The notes beneath the pieces were generated by a model. It did not search any database and was not told the DNA's origin. It saw nothing but the letters and a program-made list of their open reading frames with translations. A DNA stretch of 64,000 bases from assembly GCA_009746045.1 (NCBI GenBank), contig RPFO01000034.1:1198786-1262785 (forward strand), in the 5' to 3' direction. Of this stretch, positions 1 to 18,669 are shown piece after piece. The position numbers and the translations under genes were made by a program. This stretch comes from Mesostigma viride (Eukaryota > Streptophyta > Mesostigmatophyceae > Mesostigmatales > Mesostigmataceae). The first letter of the stretch is position 1. Each line of letters starts with the position of its first letter.

Positions 1-449
1 TGGGGGGGGCAGAACACATTACATTACAAACCCAAGGAGCAAGGTCACGTGGTTCATCAAAAGCAGGACATGTGTGGTACAAGGATGAAAGGCAGGATAT
101 AAATGATGCAAGGAACGGGGGGCCCAAAGCAATGAGTAGAAGATCAAAAGCTATACACTATTCGGGACCTCGACACAGCATCACACAGGGGGTAACCCAC
201 TCGACAAGGCGACGTGGAACCTGCTTGCAAAATTCTCAACCTATCTGCCCCACAACCTGGAAGTGCCTTACATGGGTGTCCCTCCTTACCCCCTCCCCAA
301 ATCAGAATAATGAAAGAAGGTGAACGGCATATTGATACGGCCTTTGACATTGTAAGATAGACGGGTATTCCAGCTCTTCCTAAACTCCGCTGACTCCCCC
401 CCCCCACCACATGCGGGCACCTTGCGAAGCCCGCACATCTGGCACGCAC

Positions 450-2751
450 CACCAGGCCGGTCAGGCGTGCCACGGATGACGGCAGTTCCTGCAGGCAGTT
501 GCCCGCGAGCGCCAGCACTTTGAGCCGCGCCAGCTGGCCGATCTGGGGCGAGGCGTCCGCCAGTAGTGGGCCCACAAACAGTACAGGAAAGTAAACAGCG
601 AGGCCAGCAGGGTGGTAGTAGGCGGCAGCGTGGGGATGAGTGGGGATACCAGGTGGGCGTGAGAGAGGCACACAGGCAGACCAGATGGTGGGATCTCGGG
701 GGGAGGCGAAGTGGAGAGACCGCGCAGAAAGGATAGGTGGGGATAGTGGGGCGATGAGGGCATGTAGCGGAGACGTGGGCATGTCGCGGAGCGGCTGTGT
801 TTGGATACCACGAGGTGGGCCGTGTGGGAAAAGCGCGGAGACACTATTCGAGAATGCAGCGAAGAGGCCGTGGTAATATAGCGGAGAGGCGAAGTAGATA
901 GTACATGCATAAGAAATGGGACAGCTATGTTGAAGGTTATAGTCATGGATGACCACAGAAGAGCCTCTACAGAAGCACCTTCCCGAGGCAGCGAGGGCGC
1001 TATCCGCCGAGGGATGGACATTTTGCGATGAAAATGTATACACAAGGGTGTCCTAGTGGGATCTGTGCTCGTGCCACGCACGTATATTGTTATAGGGCCT
1101 GCACATCGCCGGTAGGGGGGTAGCGCATGGGCGCACCTGCTCTGCCAAAGTGTTGTGGCCTGCATGGCACGCACCTCCTCTGGCACGGTGTTTTTCCCTG
1201 CATGACACGCACCTGCTCTGCCAAAGTGTTGTGGCCTGCATGACACGCACCTCCTCTGGCACGGTGTATTGTTCCCTGCATGACACGCACCTCCTCTGGC
1301 ACGGTGGTGTTGTGGCCTGCATGACACACACGCACCTGCTCCGGCACGGCACGGATAAGGTTGCCGTGCAGGTACAGCCCCTCCAGCTGCTCCAGCGACC
1401 CGATCTCCTCCGGCAGCGCCGTGAGCTGGTTGCCCGCAAGGCCCAGCCGTCGCAGCTGCCAGCATGAACGAGGCATGCAAGCACAGTTGTCGCATTGGTT
1501 TGTGAGTTTCAGAGATCTGACCCGATAAACGACCTTTCTCGAGGGTTGCATCGAGCAGTACACATCCTGAGAAAGCCATAGGACTCGTGCCAACCATGCA
1601 AACCACCGCACGGGATGCGCAGCAACTCCCGGCTCTATCCCATTGTCTGTGTCCATTATGACGGGGCCGAACGGGGATGAACGCTTCATTTGGCTCATGC
1701 TACCCCCATGCGCCACCCAGCCACCCAACTGTCACAGTGTGGCACGGTGCAGCAACGATGGTTGTGGGCACATCTTCCCAGTGTGACCCGCATACTCTAT
1801 GATCCACACACATCGGTTTACTTACACTCCATTCCTGATTAATCGCTTTCTGATTCGTCAGATGAAGAACTTCCTGATTCATCGCTGCCTGAAATAATTA
1901 CGCTCCTCCTGGGCACCACCCAGACATCACCATCATGTCCCCAGCCATGTCCCCCTCCTGCCATCGCAGAAGAGGGTTGCCGGTTACGTGTTTATGTGCG
2001 CACCTGCGTGAGTTTGCCATAACCGCCCAGGTGCATAGGATGATTCGCGCACCTGCGTGAGTCGCGCGATCTCCCGCGGCAGCTCGCGGATGCGGTTGCC
2101 CGCCAGCGACAGGTCCTGCAGGTCCGTGACCTCAAACAGCCGCGCGGGGATGGCCTCCAGACCTAGCAAAGAGGCAACACAGAGCGCTTGCACGCATGCG
2201 GAAGATGTTGGTAGGAAGACAAGCGTGACGGATGCAGGCTGTGGCCTGAAGCACCTCAAGCAGCGCGACGCATGCAGGTGTCTGGCGCGGCAAAAGTAGG
2301 GCTAAGAGTACGCATGTGGGGCAGTGAGACCAGAATATTGAAAACAGGGAATTAGGTAGCTATGCCATGCGTCTCAGAACGGATTTCTCGGCATCGGTGA
2401 CTGGTGACGTCCAGCACACTTACGCATGCCATGTGGATGCTACTTTAATGCGTGGGGCATGCACTGCGGTGCGATGGCGAAGACTGCGTGCTCGCATGGA
2501 TGTGCCCCACAGAAAAATATTTGTTGACCACCCAGGCGCACCCTACAGCAAACAGGTAAGCATTCGCACCCATCTGATTAGTAAGTTAAACTAAAAAACA
2601 AACATCATTTTGACATTTGCATCAGAAGCATCCGTCACCACACGGCTTGCCCCATTCCCGCCCACGCACGCATTCGCAGGCTCGCCATGCACTCGCAATA
2701 CGCCTTGTTCTTGATGCTTTTTACAGCGATAACTCGGTTGAAATGTCCACG

Positions 2752-2842
<91 letters not shown>

Positions 2843-3669
2843 CCTCTCCACCCCCGCGAAGCGATTCGTACTACACAGTACATGGGTGTGCCTTCAAGGG
2901 TGACCAACTCAAGTGAGCGGTGGCAACGGCAGAAGCCATGGCATGTAACGTGGCATGAAGTGCACTGAGATCAGCATCGCCGTGGTGGCAAGGGGATGGG
3001 GATGCCCCCAACTGTGCTGTAGCTATGCGATATATTATAGCTATGACGTACATTATAGCTATGACGTACATGATAGATATGAGGTATATTGTAGCTATGA
3101 GGTATATTATATCTATGAGGTTTATTATATCTATGAGGTAGATTATATCAATGAGGTACATTATATCTATGAGGTAAATTATATCTATGAGGTATATTAT
3201 ATCTATGAGGTATATTATAGCTATGAGGTATACCATAAGCTGCAGCTAGCATCCACGGAGATAGATGGGATGGAGATGAGCGCTTAGAGCAGCATAGTGC
3301 AGAGTATTGTGGGTTGAGCGTAGGATGGCCTAGACAGCGAGTCCAGCTGCGGCGCCAGCATGGCAAGGTAGGGCACTCGTACAGGAAAGCTCAACATCCC
3401 TGCATCCATGCATGACCAGGCAGCATCCATGCATAACTAGGCAGCAGCTGTGAGGGTGCTCACTGCAGAGGCTCACCACAGTCGCTGAGGTTCACCCGGC
3501 CCACAAAAATAGGGCAGCCATACAGGAAAACTAAACATCTCAACATCCAATGCATAACGAGCTAGGCAGCATCCATGCATAGCAAGGCAGCCACCAGGGG
3601 GGGGCTCACCGCAGTCGCTGAGGTCCACCCGGCCGGTGTGGGACGCCATGTCGAGCCGCAAGTCGATCG
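450..3669 (-). CDS. Leucine-rich-repeat protein, partial (4 exons, continues past left edge)
   Basis: Four minus-strand exons join in frame through GT-AG introns: 3669-3610, 2162-2053, 1455-1336 and 542-450. The first ends in a split glycine codon completed by the second (phase 1); the other two junctions are phase 0. The product reads as consecutive LxxLxLxxNxLxxLPxxI repeats, with cores such as [30 protein letters not shown] and [15 protein letters not shown]. This is the intracellular plant/Ras-group (SHOC2-like) LRR pattern, whose members are usually cytosolic protein-binding scaffolds; the partner is unknown. No signal peptide is visible, but the true start is not identified: the 3669 exon has a CAG acceptor, so an upstream exon must exist. 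Downstream exons lie outside the window. Donors are GTGCGTG/GTGCGCG/GTGAGCC. Family assignment is confident; exact function is not assignable. Confidence 0.82.
1131..1345 (-). repeat. Tandem reiteration of an exon end plus its 5' splice site
   Basis: Downstream of the LRR exon 1455-1336, the minus strand repeats the real exon-intron junction (GTGCCGGAGCAG then GTGCGTG) about five more times as GTGCCAGAGGAG or TTGGCAGAGCAG followed by GTGCGTG. Junction copies fall near 1286, 1246, 1209, 1170 and 1133 (plus-strand positions). Each spacer contains CATGCAGG, a potential acceptor. Unit length is roughly 37-45 bp. Confidence 0.75.
2754..2840. repeat. (TC)n dinucleotide microsatellite
   Basis: About 43 uninterrupted TC units within the 1.4-kb intron between LRR exons 3669-3610 and 2162-2053. 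In the transcript it is (GA)n. Confidence 0.97.
3021..3238. repeat. 18-bp AT-rich minisatellite
   Basis: Roughly a dozen copies of a unit resembling ATATTATAGCTATGAGGT, with C/G and A/T variants, in the same LRR intron as the (TC)n tract. Confidence 0.9.
3472..3500 (-). pseudogene. Partial duplicate of the LRR exon 3669-3610
   Basis: The minus strand reads GRVNLSDCG followed by GTGAGCC, nearly the same as the end of the 3669-3610 exon (GRVDLSDCG then GTGAGCC). The copy lies about 110 bp further along the intron, and flanking sequence is duplicated too (gggcagccatacaggaaaa-like and tgcatgcataactaggcagc-like stretches). The donor is intact but no CAG acceptor sits just upstream in the same context. 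It is either a decayed exon duplicate or a cryptic alternative exon end. Confidence 0.5.
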
Positions 3670-3699
3670 CTGGGCACGCGGCGGGGCGGGAGGCAGCAG

Positions 3700-5231
3700 A
3701 AGCACCGCCATCGGGAGGGTAGGCACGCAGGCATCCAGGGCAGGAATGTAGCCGTTGGGGTCAACATGGATGGTTGGCATCCGCCCAGTCAGAGAAAGTA
3801 CGTGTGGCGAAGCTGGGCCAGCGCGCGGCATTGGGGAGGAAACGTGGTCGGCCATGTTAGTGCCAGTTGGGTTGATTGTCAATCATCCCTTCTCTGCTCA
3901 CCAAGTACTAACAACACCATGCTGAAAGCAGACGTCTTTCACGTGCTGTGCTCCAAATCCTATAAGCTGAATTCGGCACATCCGATGAAAGCAAGAGGGC
4001 CAATGTGGATCCCTATCTTACCGCGCTGGTCCAGAGCTCCCGATCGCTGTGCCGATGCAATGACGGTCCTGAGGTTGGGCCGCCCATACGTTGATGGTAT
4101 GCGCCGTTGTCCCTGGGTCGACGGCGAAACGGGCCCGAGGATTCACATGCCATACCCATATTAAATTATACCCATACCCATATTGGGCAATCTCAAATTA
4201 GGAAACAGTGAGAGAAGCGGCTTTTGTAAGATGCGGTAAAATCAAGCTTGGTTTTAGGCTTTTATGTTTTGCTGGAGTACCTTGAACTTCCGCAGAATGC
4301 GGCTGCGTTGCACGCCAGTGATAGGGATAGGCTGTCGTAACGATTCCCGACCAGTCGATAGCCCAATTTGGCAACGAGGAAGTGAAAGAGACGCGTTCTT
4401 GTGCCACAAGCATGACACTCTCTCCATAGAAAAGGATGTCAATGGCATAATGGGTGTATGCATGACGAGAGCAGTTGGTTGAATTGATCGGGCTGCCAAG
4501 TTGCCAGCCTAATCTTAACGCAAAAAGCCCATCAATGCAGCCACAGTTCCCGAAAAGCTATGGAGGAAACGATGCAAATGTCATCATCCGGAGAGAAGAT
4601 ATACAAGTAAAATATGATTTATTCCCGGGGGGGGCTCAAGTTTGATGGCATTACGCTTATCCCGTGATTTGCAACACCATAACTGGATGTCACAATTTTG
4701 AGAGTGGGCGGTGGCAGAGCCCTGTCACCATGACGCGTGGCAAACGGTGCGCAGAGGTGCAAGTGCATAGTGAAAGAATTAGCATTAAGTCTTCAAATTT
4801 ATGCTGCCAATCTTTGCCAGCTGGTGCCGCGCCGAGGCCGACACGACAGAACTGTGGGACACCCAGACGCTTCCTGCGCAACCATATGCATCCTCCCTGG
4901 TCCCGCCCCTGGAATGCGGTCATAACAGGCCATGGTGGAGCCCAATCAGCCCATGGTCTTGTGTTGCATGCTTGATTCACTGTAGCGACTACTGTAGCGT
5001 GCCGTGCCTGTCCTTGCTGCTGTTTTGTGCAGCCCAAAAGAGCGAAAGAGCGTCCAGTGCGCAAGGTCATAATTTGGGGGCTTTGAGCTCAGGCTTATTT
5101 GTTTTGCGAGGCAGAAATCATTCGAGAAGGCATCTGCCTTTTTATTTACGCGTTCCCCCCTGATTAGACGTTCCTGCCACGCTCCAGAGCTTCTGCCCGC
5201 CGGGCTTTTCGTCCCACCCTTGTGAACAAGA
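3700..5231. other. Divergent intergenic region, LRR gene / SmD3
   Basis: The LRR gene is transcribed leftward and SmD3 rightward from this interval, so both promoters and any missing LRR 5' exon should be here. I see no LRR-coding exon above 3669, no clear TATA box at a useful position and no tandem array. Open frames in it have no recognisable domain. Confidence 0.4.
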
Positions 5232-12822
<7,591 letters not shown>

Positions 12823-13186
12823 GAAGTTTTGCGTACTAGTAGTCAGTTCGGTGCAGTCTTTGCAGTCTGAAGGCTTGCTTGCGTGGGCTCACCCAAGAGA
12901 AGTGAACACATTACACAGGCCTGTTTTGTCTAGAACATGCTAAAAAATTGATTTGTACAACAGTGTACGGGTGGCCTCATCGAATAAGTGGCGATAGTTG
13001 TGAGACAGAAAGGGGTTATGTCAACAAAGCATGGCACAAAATTCGCGGATATACTGATCAAATCCAAATTGTATTTCTGGCAAATCATAGCAGCATTGTC
13101 ATAGTCTCCATCTCGATGCCCCCCTCCCCCCCCCCCCGCCCCCGCCCCCCCACTTACCCACCCAAGCTAGTGCTTCATTGAGGATT
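12823..13186. other. SmD3 3' flank
   Basis: This stretch follows the SmD3 stop. I find neither AATAAA nor the TGTAA poly(A) signal typical of volvocine algae in the first 150 bp; TTGTACAAC near 12,954 is the closest. A C-rich tract lies at 13,121-13,151. No gene is recognised. Confidence 0.4.
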
Positions 13187-13291
13187 TATATCAAGGAGAC
13201 AACCAGCGCAGGCCAGAAATCGGGAGAATCCGGACCATGGTAGCTCGAGCCTGCCGTTATCTTGTCCGCGTGTTATATCAAGGAGACAACC
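13187..13291. repeat. Short ~68-bp dispersed module flanked by direct repeats
   Basis: The sequence from 13,206 (GCGCAGGCCAGAAATCGGGA...) to about 13,272 is bracketed by two copies of TATATCAAGGAGACAACC. A related module occurs inverted near 46,146-46,206 and 53,703-53,763, and forward near 46,595-46,660 and 54,152-54,215. The flanking direct repeats suggest a small retroposed or template-switch insertion. Confidence 0.55.
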
Positions 13292-13305
13292 ACCGCGTGT
13301 TATAT

Positions 13306-13606
13306 TCTGATCAGACACTCCGCAAAGGTGAAAACCTTGGCGTTCAGTGCCGGGCCGCGGGAAACGCGGAAAAACGCGATCTGCAAATGAATCCGACCGG
13401 AATCGAACTGGGGACCTCTCGCACCAATTTTGCTGACTATAGGACGGACGTCTCCGGTTACCATGGCATCGCCAACTTACACCTACAGTCATCCGCAAAA
13501 GTTCTCCTGTCCGGGGAGTGATGCAAGCCTTTCGGATTTGGTACTAGATAAATCACTCGAGATCTGTGTGTAGGAGTACTACACACGTGTCTTAGGAGTA
13601 CTACAC
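13306..13606 (-). mobile_element. SINE-like structured repeat, copy 1 (monomer)
   Basis: This is one unit of the repeat also found at 35,234 and 37,292, here in reverse orientation. It is flanked by an 11-bp target duplication, GCGTGTTATAT (13,295-13,305 and 13,607-13,617). The minus strand contains a Pol III B-box-like GTTCGATTCC, a hairpin with 8-9 bp arms and a short A/T-rich loop near the 3' end (one arm base changed in this copy), and a GTGTGTAG/CTACACAC hairpin at the 5' end. It ends in GATCAGAATAT with no poly(A). Confidence 0.7.
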
Positions 13607-13900
13607 GCGTGTTATATGCCCACCACTTCATATGCTCACCTGATACAGTTGTTGTCTCACTAGTAGTTGTTGTCATTCTAATTTAGACATAGACTGCTTC
13701 ACGTGAGCGAAAGTCTCACTTAAAATAAAGTGTCACTTATAATAAAGTGAGTCCTCAGTGGGATGGAAACGGCCGGAATGGGATAAAGAACTGCTGCGTC
13801 ACGTGAGCATGCAACATTGATTAAATTGTTAACATGCATCTTTAGGCTGCTCTCTCTTCGTCACTTCTACAAGTTCTCACACCTCGCACACTAGGTTTGT

Positions 13901-13902
13901 TT

Positions 13903-13957
<55 letters not shown>
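13901..13957. repeat. (TG)n microsatellite
   Basis: About 28 TG units, followed by a 250-bp T-rich tract with several poly-T runs (13,995-14,225). No gene is evident. Confidence 0.95.
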
Positions 13958-13962
<5 letters not shown>

Positions 13963-14234
13963 CTGTTCATTGCAAGGGGTTACCATCCCCTCCTCAATTT
14001 TTTTTATTTTTTTTTTACTTTACTTTTTCTTCTTGTCAATGTTATGTATGCCTATTCAACAATTTTGTATTCTCATATGTAATACTTTGTTCTTCTTCTC
14101 ATTTCATTGTTATCATTATTTTATTGCTTTATTCTTTATTTTTAATTTTTTACTTCTTTCTTGCTTTCTATTTTCTCTCCTTTACCACTTCTCTTTGTGC
14201 CTTAAGTAACTCCTCTTTATTACTCTCACTGTTA

Positions 14235-14348
14235 ATTAATTAATTAATATAGACACGATCAGAATAGACACGTGACTGCGGCACGTGAGCACCTCAGTGG
14301 GAGGGGAACATGGGATGGAATGGATGGTGTAAGCTATCTAGGTCCTAG
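14235..14348 (-). mobile_element. Severely 5'-truncated LINE 3' end
   Basis: This 114-bp piece begins with the (TTAA)n tail and matches the 3' end of the LINE at 39,055-40,405, including CACGTGACTGCGGCACGTG. It is flanked by a 14-bp target duplication, TACTCTCACTGTTA (14,221-14,234 and 14,349-14,362), so the boundaries are firm. Confidence 0.85.
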
Positions 14349-14439
14349 TACTCTCACTGTTATGTTTATGCATCCTGTCTATTTATTTTTTCACTGCCTA
14401 CCCCTTTTCACCTTGCACGTTTTCATTGGAGTGAGCTGG

Positions 14440-14490
14440 GCACGAGGCTTTAGACACTGTTGTTTGGATAGGAGACCCCCGGCCGGGCAC
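14440..14490 (+). other. 5S rRNA-like internal fragment (weak)
   Basis: TTTGGATAGGAGACCCCCGG followed by GGGCACC resembles the 3' internal control region of 5S rRNA (TTGGATGGGAGACC). The upstream half of 5S is not recognisable. Just downstream, on the other strand, is GAGTTCGATTTC, a B-box-like match. It may be a degenerate SINE head. Confidence 0.25.
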
Positions 14491-14707
14491 CATGCAGGGC
14501 GCTGAGAAATCGAACTCAGTCCTGACCCATACTCCAGCAGCGCCTGCATGTGCCTCACCACATCCCAGCAATGACCTCTTTCTTTATTCCATCTTTGTTT
14601 TTGTTATAATTATTACTCATTACTTTGTCTTTATTTATTACTGTTCGTATTATTACCATTTACATTTTCTTTTCTTATTTCTTTCTTTCTTTTCCTTTTC
14701 CCTTTGT

Positions 14708-15734
14708 AGTTGACCTCATTTATGCCGACGACATCACGCTCATCGACTGAGAAGCCGGAGTCTGCCCAACTTTGGCTGGACTGCCTGGCGCTCGAGGCTC
14801 AGGCTGTTGGTCTAGAAATCAGCCCCAAAACGGAGGCCCTGGCCCTCGGCATGGCAGGGCCCCCACCCACACTCCGCTTCTTAGACGATGCCGAGGTCAA
14901 CTACCCTCCTTCAGGCCGCTTCAAGCTGCTCGGCAGTTGGCTTCCCGACTGCGAGGACGACATGACGACACGGATCGGCATGGCGTGGGCGCACCTCCAT
15001 GACCACCGCCGCTGGTGGAGCAACCGGGCCGCCCTACCCCGGATCGTCAAGCGTGACCTCTTCAAGGTCGTCATTCCGACGATCCTGACCTACGGCGCCG
15101 AGACCTGGACACTGACGCAGGAGCTGGAGCAACGACTCGACGGCGCCGTCACCAAGATGCTGCGCAAGGCCCTTAACATCCCCTTTGGTTTGCACATTAG
15201 TAATGAGGATTTGTACGCTGATTTGCCCTATGTTTCCCACATTATTAGGCACAGGCGCCTGGGCCTAGCCGGGCACCTGGCCCGCACAGATCAGGTAGAT
15301 ACATCAGATAGACTAGCTGGCACCAAGCCCGCCCAGCCTGGGCGATATGTCCTCACCTGGCGTGCCCCCGGCCGCGCGCGCGGCAGGGCCGCCACCCGTG
15401 GACTTTTCGTGATAGACTCGGCATATGGACATGTGCTACACTAGATGTGACGGGTTCACACCCGGGCAGCCTCCTGGTTTGTCTGTAATATGGAGGCAGA
15501 AGGTGCACAAGGATAGATGGCACGTAGTGATGAAGGAGACCACCCCCAAGCCTGTGGGGGCTCCGCGTGTGACCAAGTATGGCATTCATAGCGATTCGGG
15601 CCGCGGTGCCCACACCCCTGTAACTAGGACCTAGATATAGCTTCCACCATCCATTCCATCCCATGTTCCCCTCCCACTGAGGACTTATGCTCACGTGACG
15701 CCGTCATGACGTGTCTATTACTTAATTACTTAAT
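14708..15734 (+). pseudogene. 5'-truncated L1/RTE-like LINE (reverse transcriptase C-terminal half)
   Basis: The copy starts at the RT catalytic motif LIYADDITLI. A 4-bp insertion (CTGA) directly after it causes a frameshift relative to the copy at 39,170-40,297. After that the frame stays open to about 15,444 and matches that copy ([36 protein letters not shown]). A second shift near 15,390 breaks the C-terminus, where sequence similarity continues to the 3' UTR. The tail is TTAC/TTAA-like. A 9-bp target duplication, TCCCTTTGT (14,699-14,707 and 15,735-15,743), brackets the insertion. It cannot encode a working RT. Confidence 0.85.
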
Positions 15735-15846
15735 TCCCTTTGTTATTAATGTATACTCCTTACTTTTTCTTTTAGCCCCTTTGTGTACGGTGTGTATGCG
15801 TTCCCTCTTTTCCTTCTTAGGTTTGGTTGTTGTTTTTTTTAAATTG

Positions 15847-15850
<4 letters not shown>

Positions 15851-15880
<30 letters not shown>
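15851..15880. repeat. (TG)n microsatellite
   Basis: About 15 TG units in the T-rich stretch between the LINE fragment at 14,708 and the ORF1-like remnant. Confidence 0.9.
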
Positions 15881-15882
<2 letters not shown>

Positions 15883-15929
15883 CCTATCAACCTTTCTTGT
15901 CACCCTCTGTCTCCCTCCATGCAGGTCTC

Positions 15930-16604
15930 CCTACAGATAGCCACGGCCCCGGCTCCCGCGGCCTTCGCCTCTTTCCTCTCAGACAACTACCCTAGTCCTT
16001 CCACGGCGTTGGATCGCCATGCGTCCAGGCATAGTTGTCTTACTTCATAGTCCTCTAGGCTGGGGTACTGCTGGGGTACGTGGTGGGCCGGGTCCGGTCG
16101 CCTGCCAGGGCTTGTGGTCGACGTGGATGACCGCCGGCCCCCCTCCAGTATACCGGCTTTTTCCCGGCTGCTGTCTGCCAGAGATGGAGGTAGGTCGGCA
16201 AGAGCTCCCGTCGCCGTTGTTGCCTGCGCCAGGGTCAAGTCGTCGTCCAGCGTGTAGGAGCTAGACGTCCCCGCGAGCTGCTTGCGACGCTTGAGAAACA
16301 GCAGCTTGTCCGCCATGTGCTCAAAGGTGAGCAGCAGCGGCCGCGGTCCCGCAGCCTTACCCCGCGAGCGGGGAAGGCGGATAGCCTCCTGCCAGTTGAG
16401 CTCACCTATGAGGGCCATGGGGGCAAGGATTATGTTCTCAAACGCCTAGCTTGGCACTCGAGGGACTCGGAGTTCTCACCTTGCAGCAAGTCGAATTGTG
16501 CTTGACGATGACATTACGGCTGCGCTTGTCGAGCTCGGCCTCCTCGCGGAGGTCAAGCGTCTGTTGCTTGAGCTGGGTGGTGATGGCGGAGGTGGTGGTG
16601 GTAT
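15930..16604 (-). pseudogene. L1 ORF1p-like (RRM/coiled-coil) remnant
   Basis: The minus strand matches the ORF1-like segment at 38,239-38,872: LDLREEAELxKRSxNVIVK near 16,490-16,580, then RLPRSRGKAAGPRPLLLTF and YTLDDDLTLAQ in 16,200-16,400. Several frameshifts and a stop interrupt it. L1-type ORF1 proteins are nucleic-acid chaperones that coat the element RNA. The remnant ends abruptly at the (TTAA)n tail of the next LINE, so it was probably interrupted by that insertion. Confidence 0.6.
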
Positions 16605-18290
16605 TAATTAATTAATTAAAATCATAGCTCCGTGGGGAGCATATGTAACACATAGCCCTGAGAAAGGGGCATCTATGGGTTTGTAATACAATCAGGGCGA
16701 CAACCTGCAGGTGTAGGATGTACGACTATCACCTGCTCTGGGTGCACTAGGTGCACCTGCACCTCCATGATGGTTCATGCCTCCTAAACAAGCACAGGCA
16801 CCCAGGGGGGGCTTGAGGAGAGGGCCTAGAAGGCCTGCATGACATATGGGGTGGAAGGTATGTGGCTAGGCTATATATATTCATTGAGAATGATAGATTA
16901 CGGAGGTGAGATAGGCATGCAACATAAGGAAAAACCCGATAACTGGGAGAATAACCCTGAAGAAATTAATAGTAATCTGACACAGACATCCAAGGATCAC
17001 GCCAGCGGCACAAGGTACAACTAACTATACATCACAAAACTACACGCAGCAACAGCGCTGCCGGCCCACCATGCAGGCCTGGAAGGGATCTAGACCGCAT
17101 GGGTCGCGACAAAGTCGGCCCGGGTGCGGCGGAATAACACATCAGCCACGGTGCGAGTGAGGGCGAGTGACAGACGCTGCCGCCAATACGAGGACCACGT
17201 GCGGGCAGACCACGGGGCGGTCTGACCCTCGAGGTCGAGGCGGTCTTCACGGCGCTGGCAGCACTCGTGGAAAAACTCCGCTGTCTTGGGGCCCATGGCC
17301 CCGAACTCCTCAAGGACAAAGGGGATGACCCGGTGGGGCCCCACATTGCCGTAGGAGGCAAACTTGTCGCGCTCAGCCACAGCGGCAGCAGCGCCGGCAT
17401 CCACAGCCGCCCGGAGGATGTGGCGACCGGAAAGCGGCCGAGCCACGGAGACATCGATGAGCAGGTGGCAACCCTGCCCGTCGTAGTCAAGCACGGTAAT
17501 GTCGGGGCGGTGGTTGGGTGAGTAGAGGGCGGCCCCATCCGCGTCCTCGCACTTGATGGTGGAGTGGGGAAAGACCGACCGAACCATGGCACACACCACC
17601 CGGAGGAGAGCGGTATGGAGATAGAGGAACCAGTTCTGGTTCTGCTGGCCACCCATGCACGCGATGTAGTGCGTCCCAGTAGTATCCAGAGCAAGCCCGC
17701 AGCTGCCGCAGGACGCACCCGCCGTGATGAGAGGTTGCGGGGCAAAGAGCTGGTGGCGGAGAGCGATGGCGTAAAGGGCCGGAACCAGTGTGAACAAAGG
17801 GCTCATGGGGAGGGCGCGCAGGAATGCGGACCCCACGCTCCCCTCAAGGGAAACGGAGTGAAGCCAAGCCTTCCCCTGATCGTTCAAGCTCGCATGCAGA
17901 CCCATCCAGTCGGCACAGTGTAGTATACCCGCGTAGGTCTTTTGTTGTTTTTCATGAACGCAGGCAGGGAAGACACTAGGACTGACGACAGTGGACACGC
18001 CGGGCCTGCCCCGGGGCAGGCGACGGTGGACGGCCTGAGCGGGGCGGACGAGGTCGCAAGCCTGCTGGATCCCGAGGTAAGAATCCTGCACAGCCTGCAC
18101 AAAGGGGAAGGGGGATGGGGTGACCAAGTCGGGAATGGCGCTGACGGCGCTGGGGACCAACCGGCGGATCTCCGCCCAGGCCTGAGCAACAGAGCCAAGG
18201 AAGGCGGCGGGGGCGAGGCGGGCGGCGCGGGTGAGCCCACACCCGCCCATGCGGCAGGGGAGGGTGGCCAAGCGCATAAATATGGGGTGG
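16605..18290 (-). pseudogene. 5'-truncated RLE-type LINE (C-terminal RT/zinc knuckle/endonuclease)
   Basis: A 395-codon open frame (18,277-17,090) is clearly related to the C-terminal half of the ORF at 20,811-23,021. It has GGCGLTRAARLAPAAFLGSV, a zinc knuckle C-x2-C-x9-H-x3-C (CGSCG...THYIAC), the restriction-like endonuclease signature NHRPD followed by HLLIDVSVARP, and FVLEEFGAMG. The RT palm is missing. The 3' UTR runs 17,089 to about 16,622, and the insertion ends in (TTAA)n at 16,605-16,620. In R2-group elements this nuclease nicks the target for target-primed reverse transcription. The methionine at 18,277 is internal to the family ORF, not a real start. Confidence 0.85.
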
Positions 18291-18406
18291 TGGTATGGTG
18301 TGGTTCATCAGCACTGATGGCTGCCCATGCAGGTCTGGGTGGCCCGAGCTGGTGCCTCGAGCACTGGCTGGGCCAGCAGGGGCTAGCTGGCCGGGCGGCA
18401 AGGTCC

Positions 18407-18634
18407 TTAATTCACCGCCTGGGCAGTGATCGAGGCGCCTACAGTGTTTTGCAGGCACTCAATGGCGATGGCGTTAATGTCCTTGAGGCGCTTGTTGATG
18501 TCGAGGAGCTGGGCGGTGATGGCGTCCGGTCGGTGGCACGGTGGAGGTGGCGATGGACGGAGGTGGTGGAGAGGAGGGGCAGCTCGGCAGCCAGCGTGCC
18601 TTAATTTCATTGTCGTCGGATCAGAAAGCAACAA
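18407..18634 (-). pseudogene. Possible ORF1-like coiled-coil fragment
   Basis: The minus strand reads DAITAQLLDINKRLKDINAI, which has heptad character and resembles the N-terminal coiled-coil of LINE ORF1 products. It is short and flanked by proline-rich sequence. It lies upstream of the 16,605-18,290 LINE in the same orientation but separated by about 120 bp of unrelated sequence. Confidence 0.35.
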
Positions 18635-18669
18635 ACGTGAAAACGCTAGCTGCCCAAATCTGAGACTCC

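Noticed and set aside
144-1606. 300-380-codon minus-strand ORFs over the LRR region
   Set aside because: They read through introns; the spliced LRR exons explain the coding signal better.
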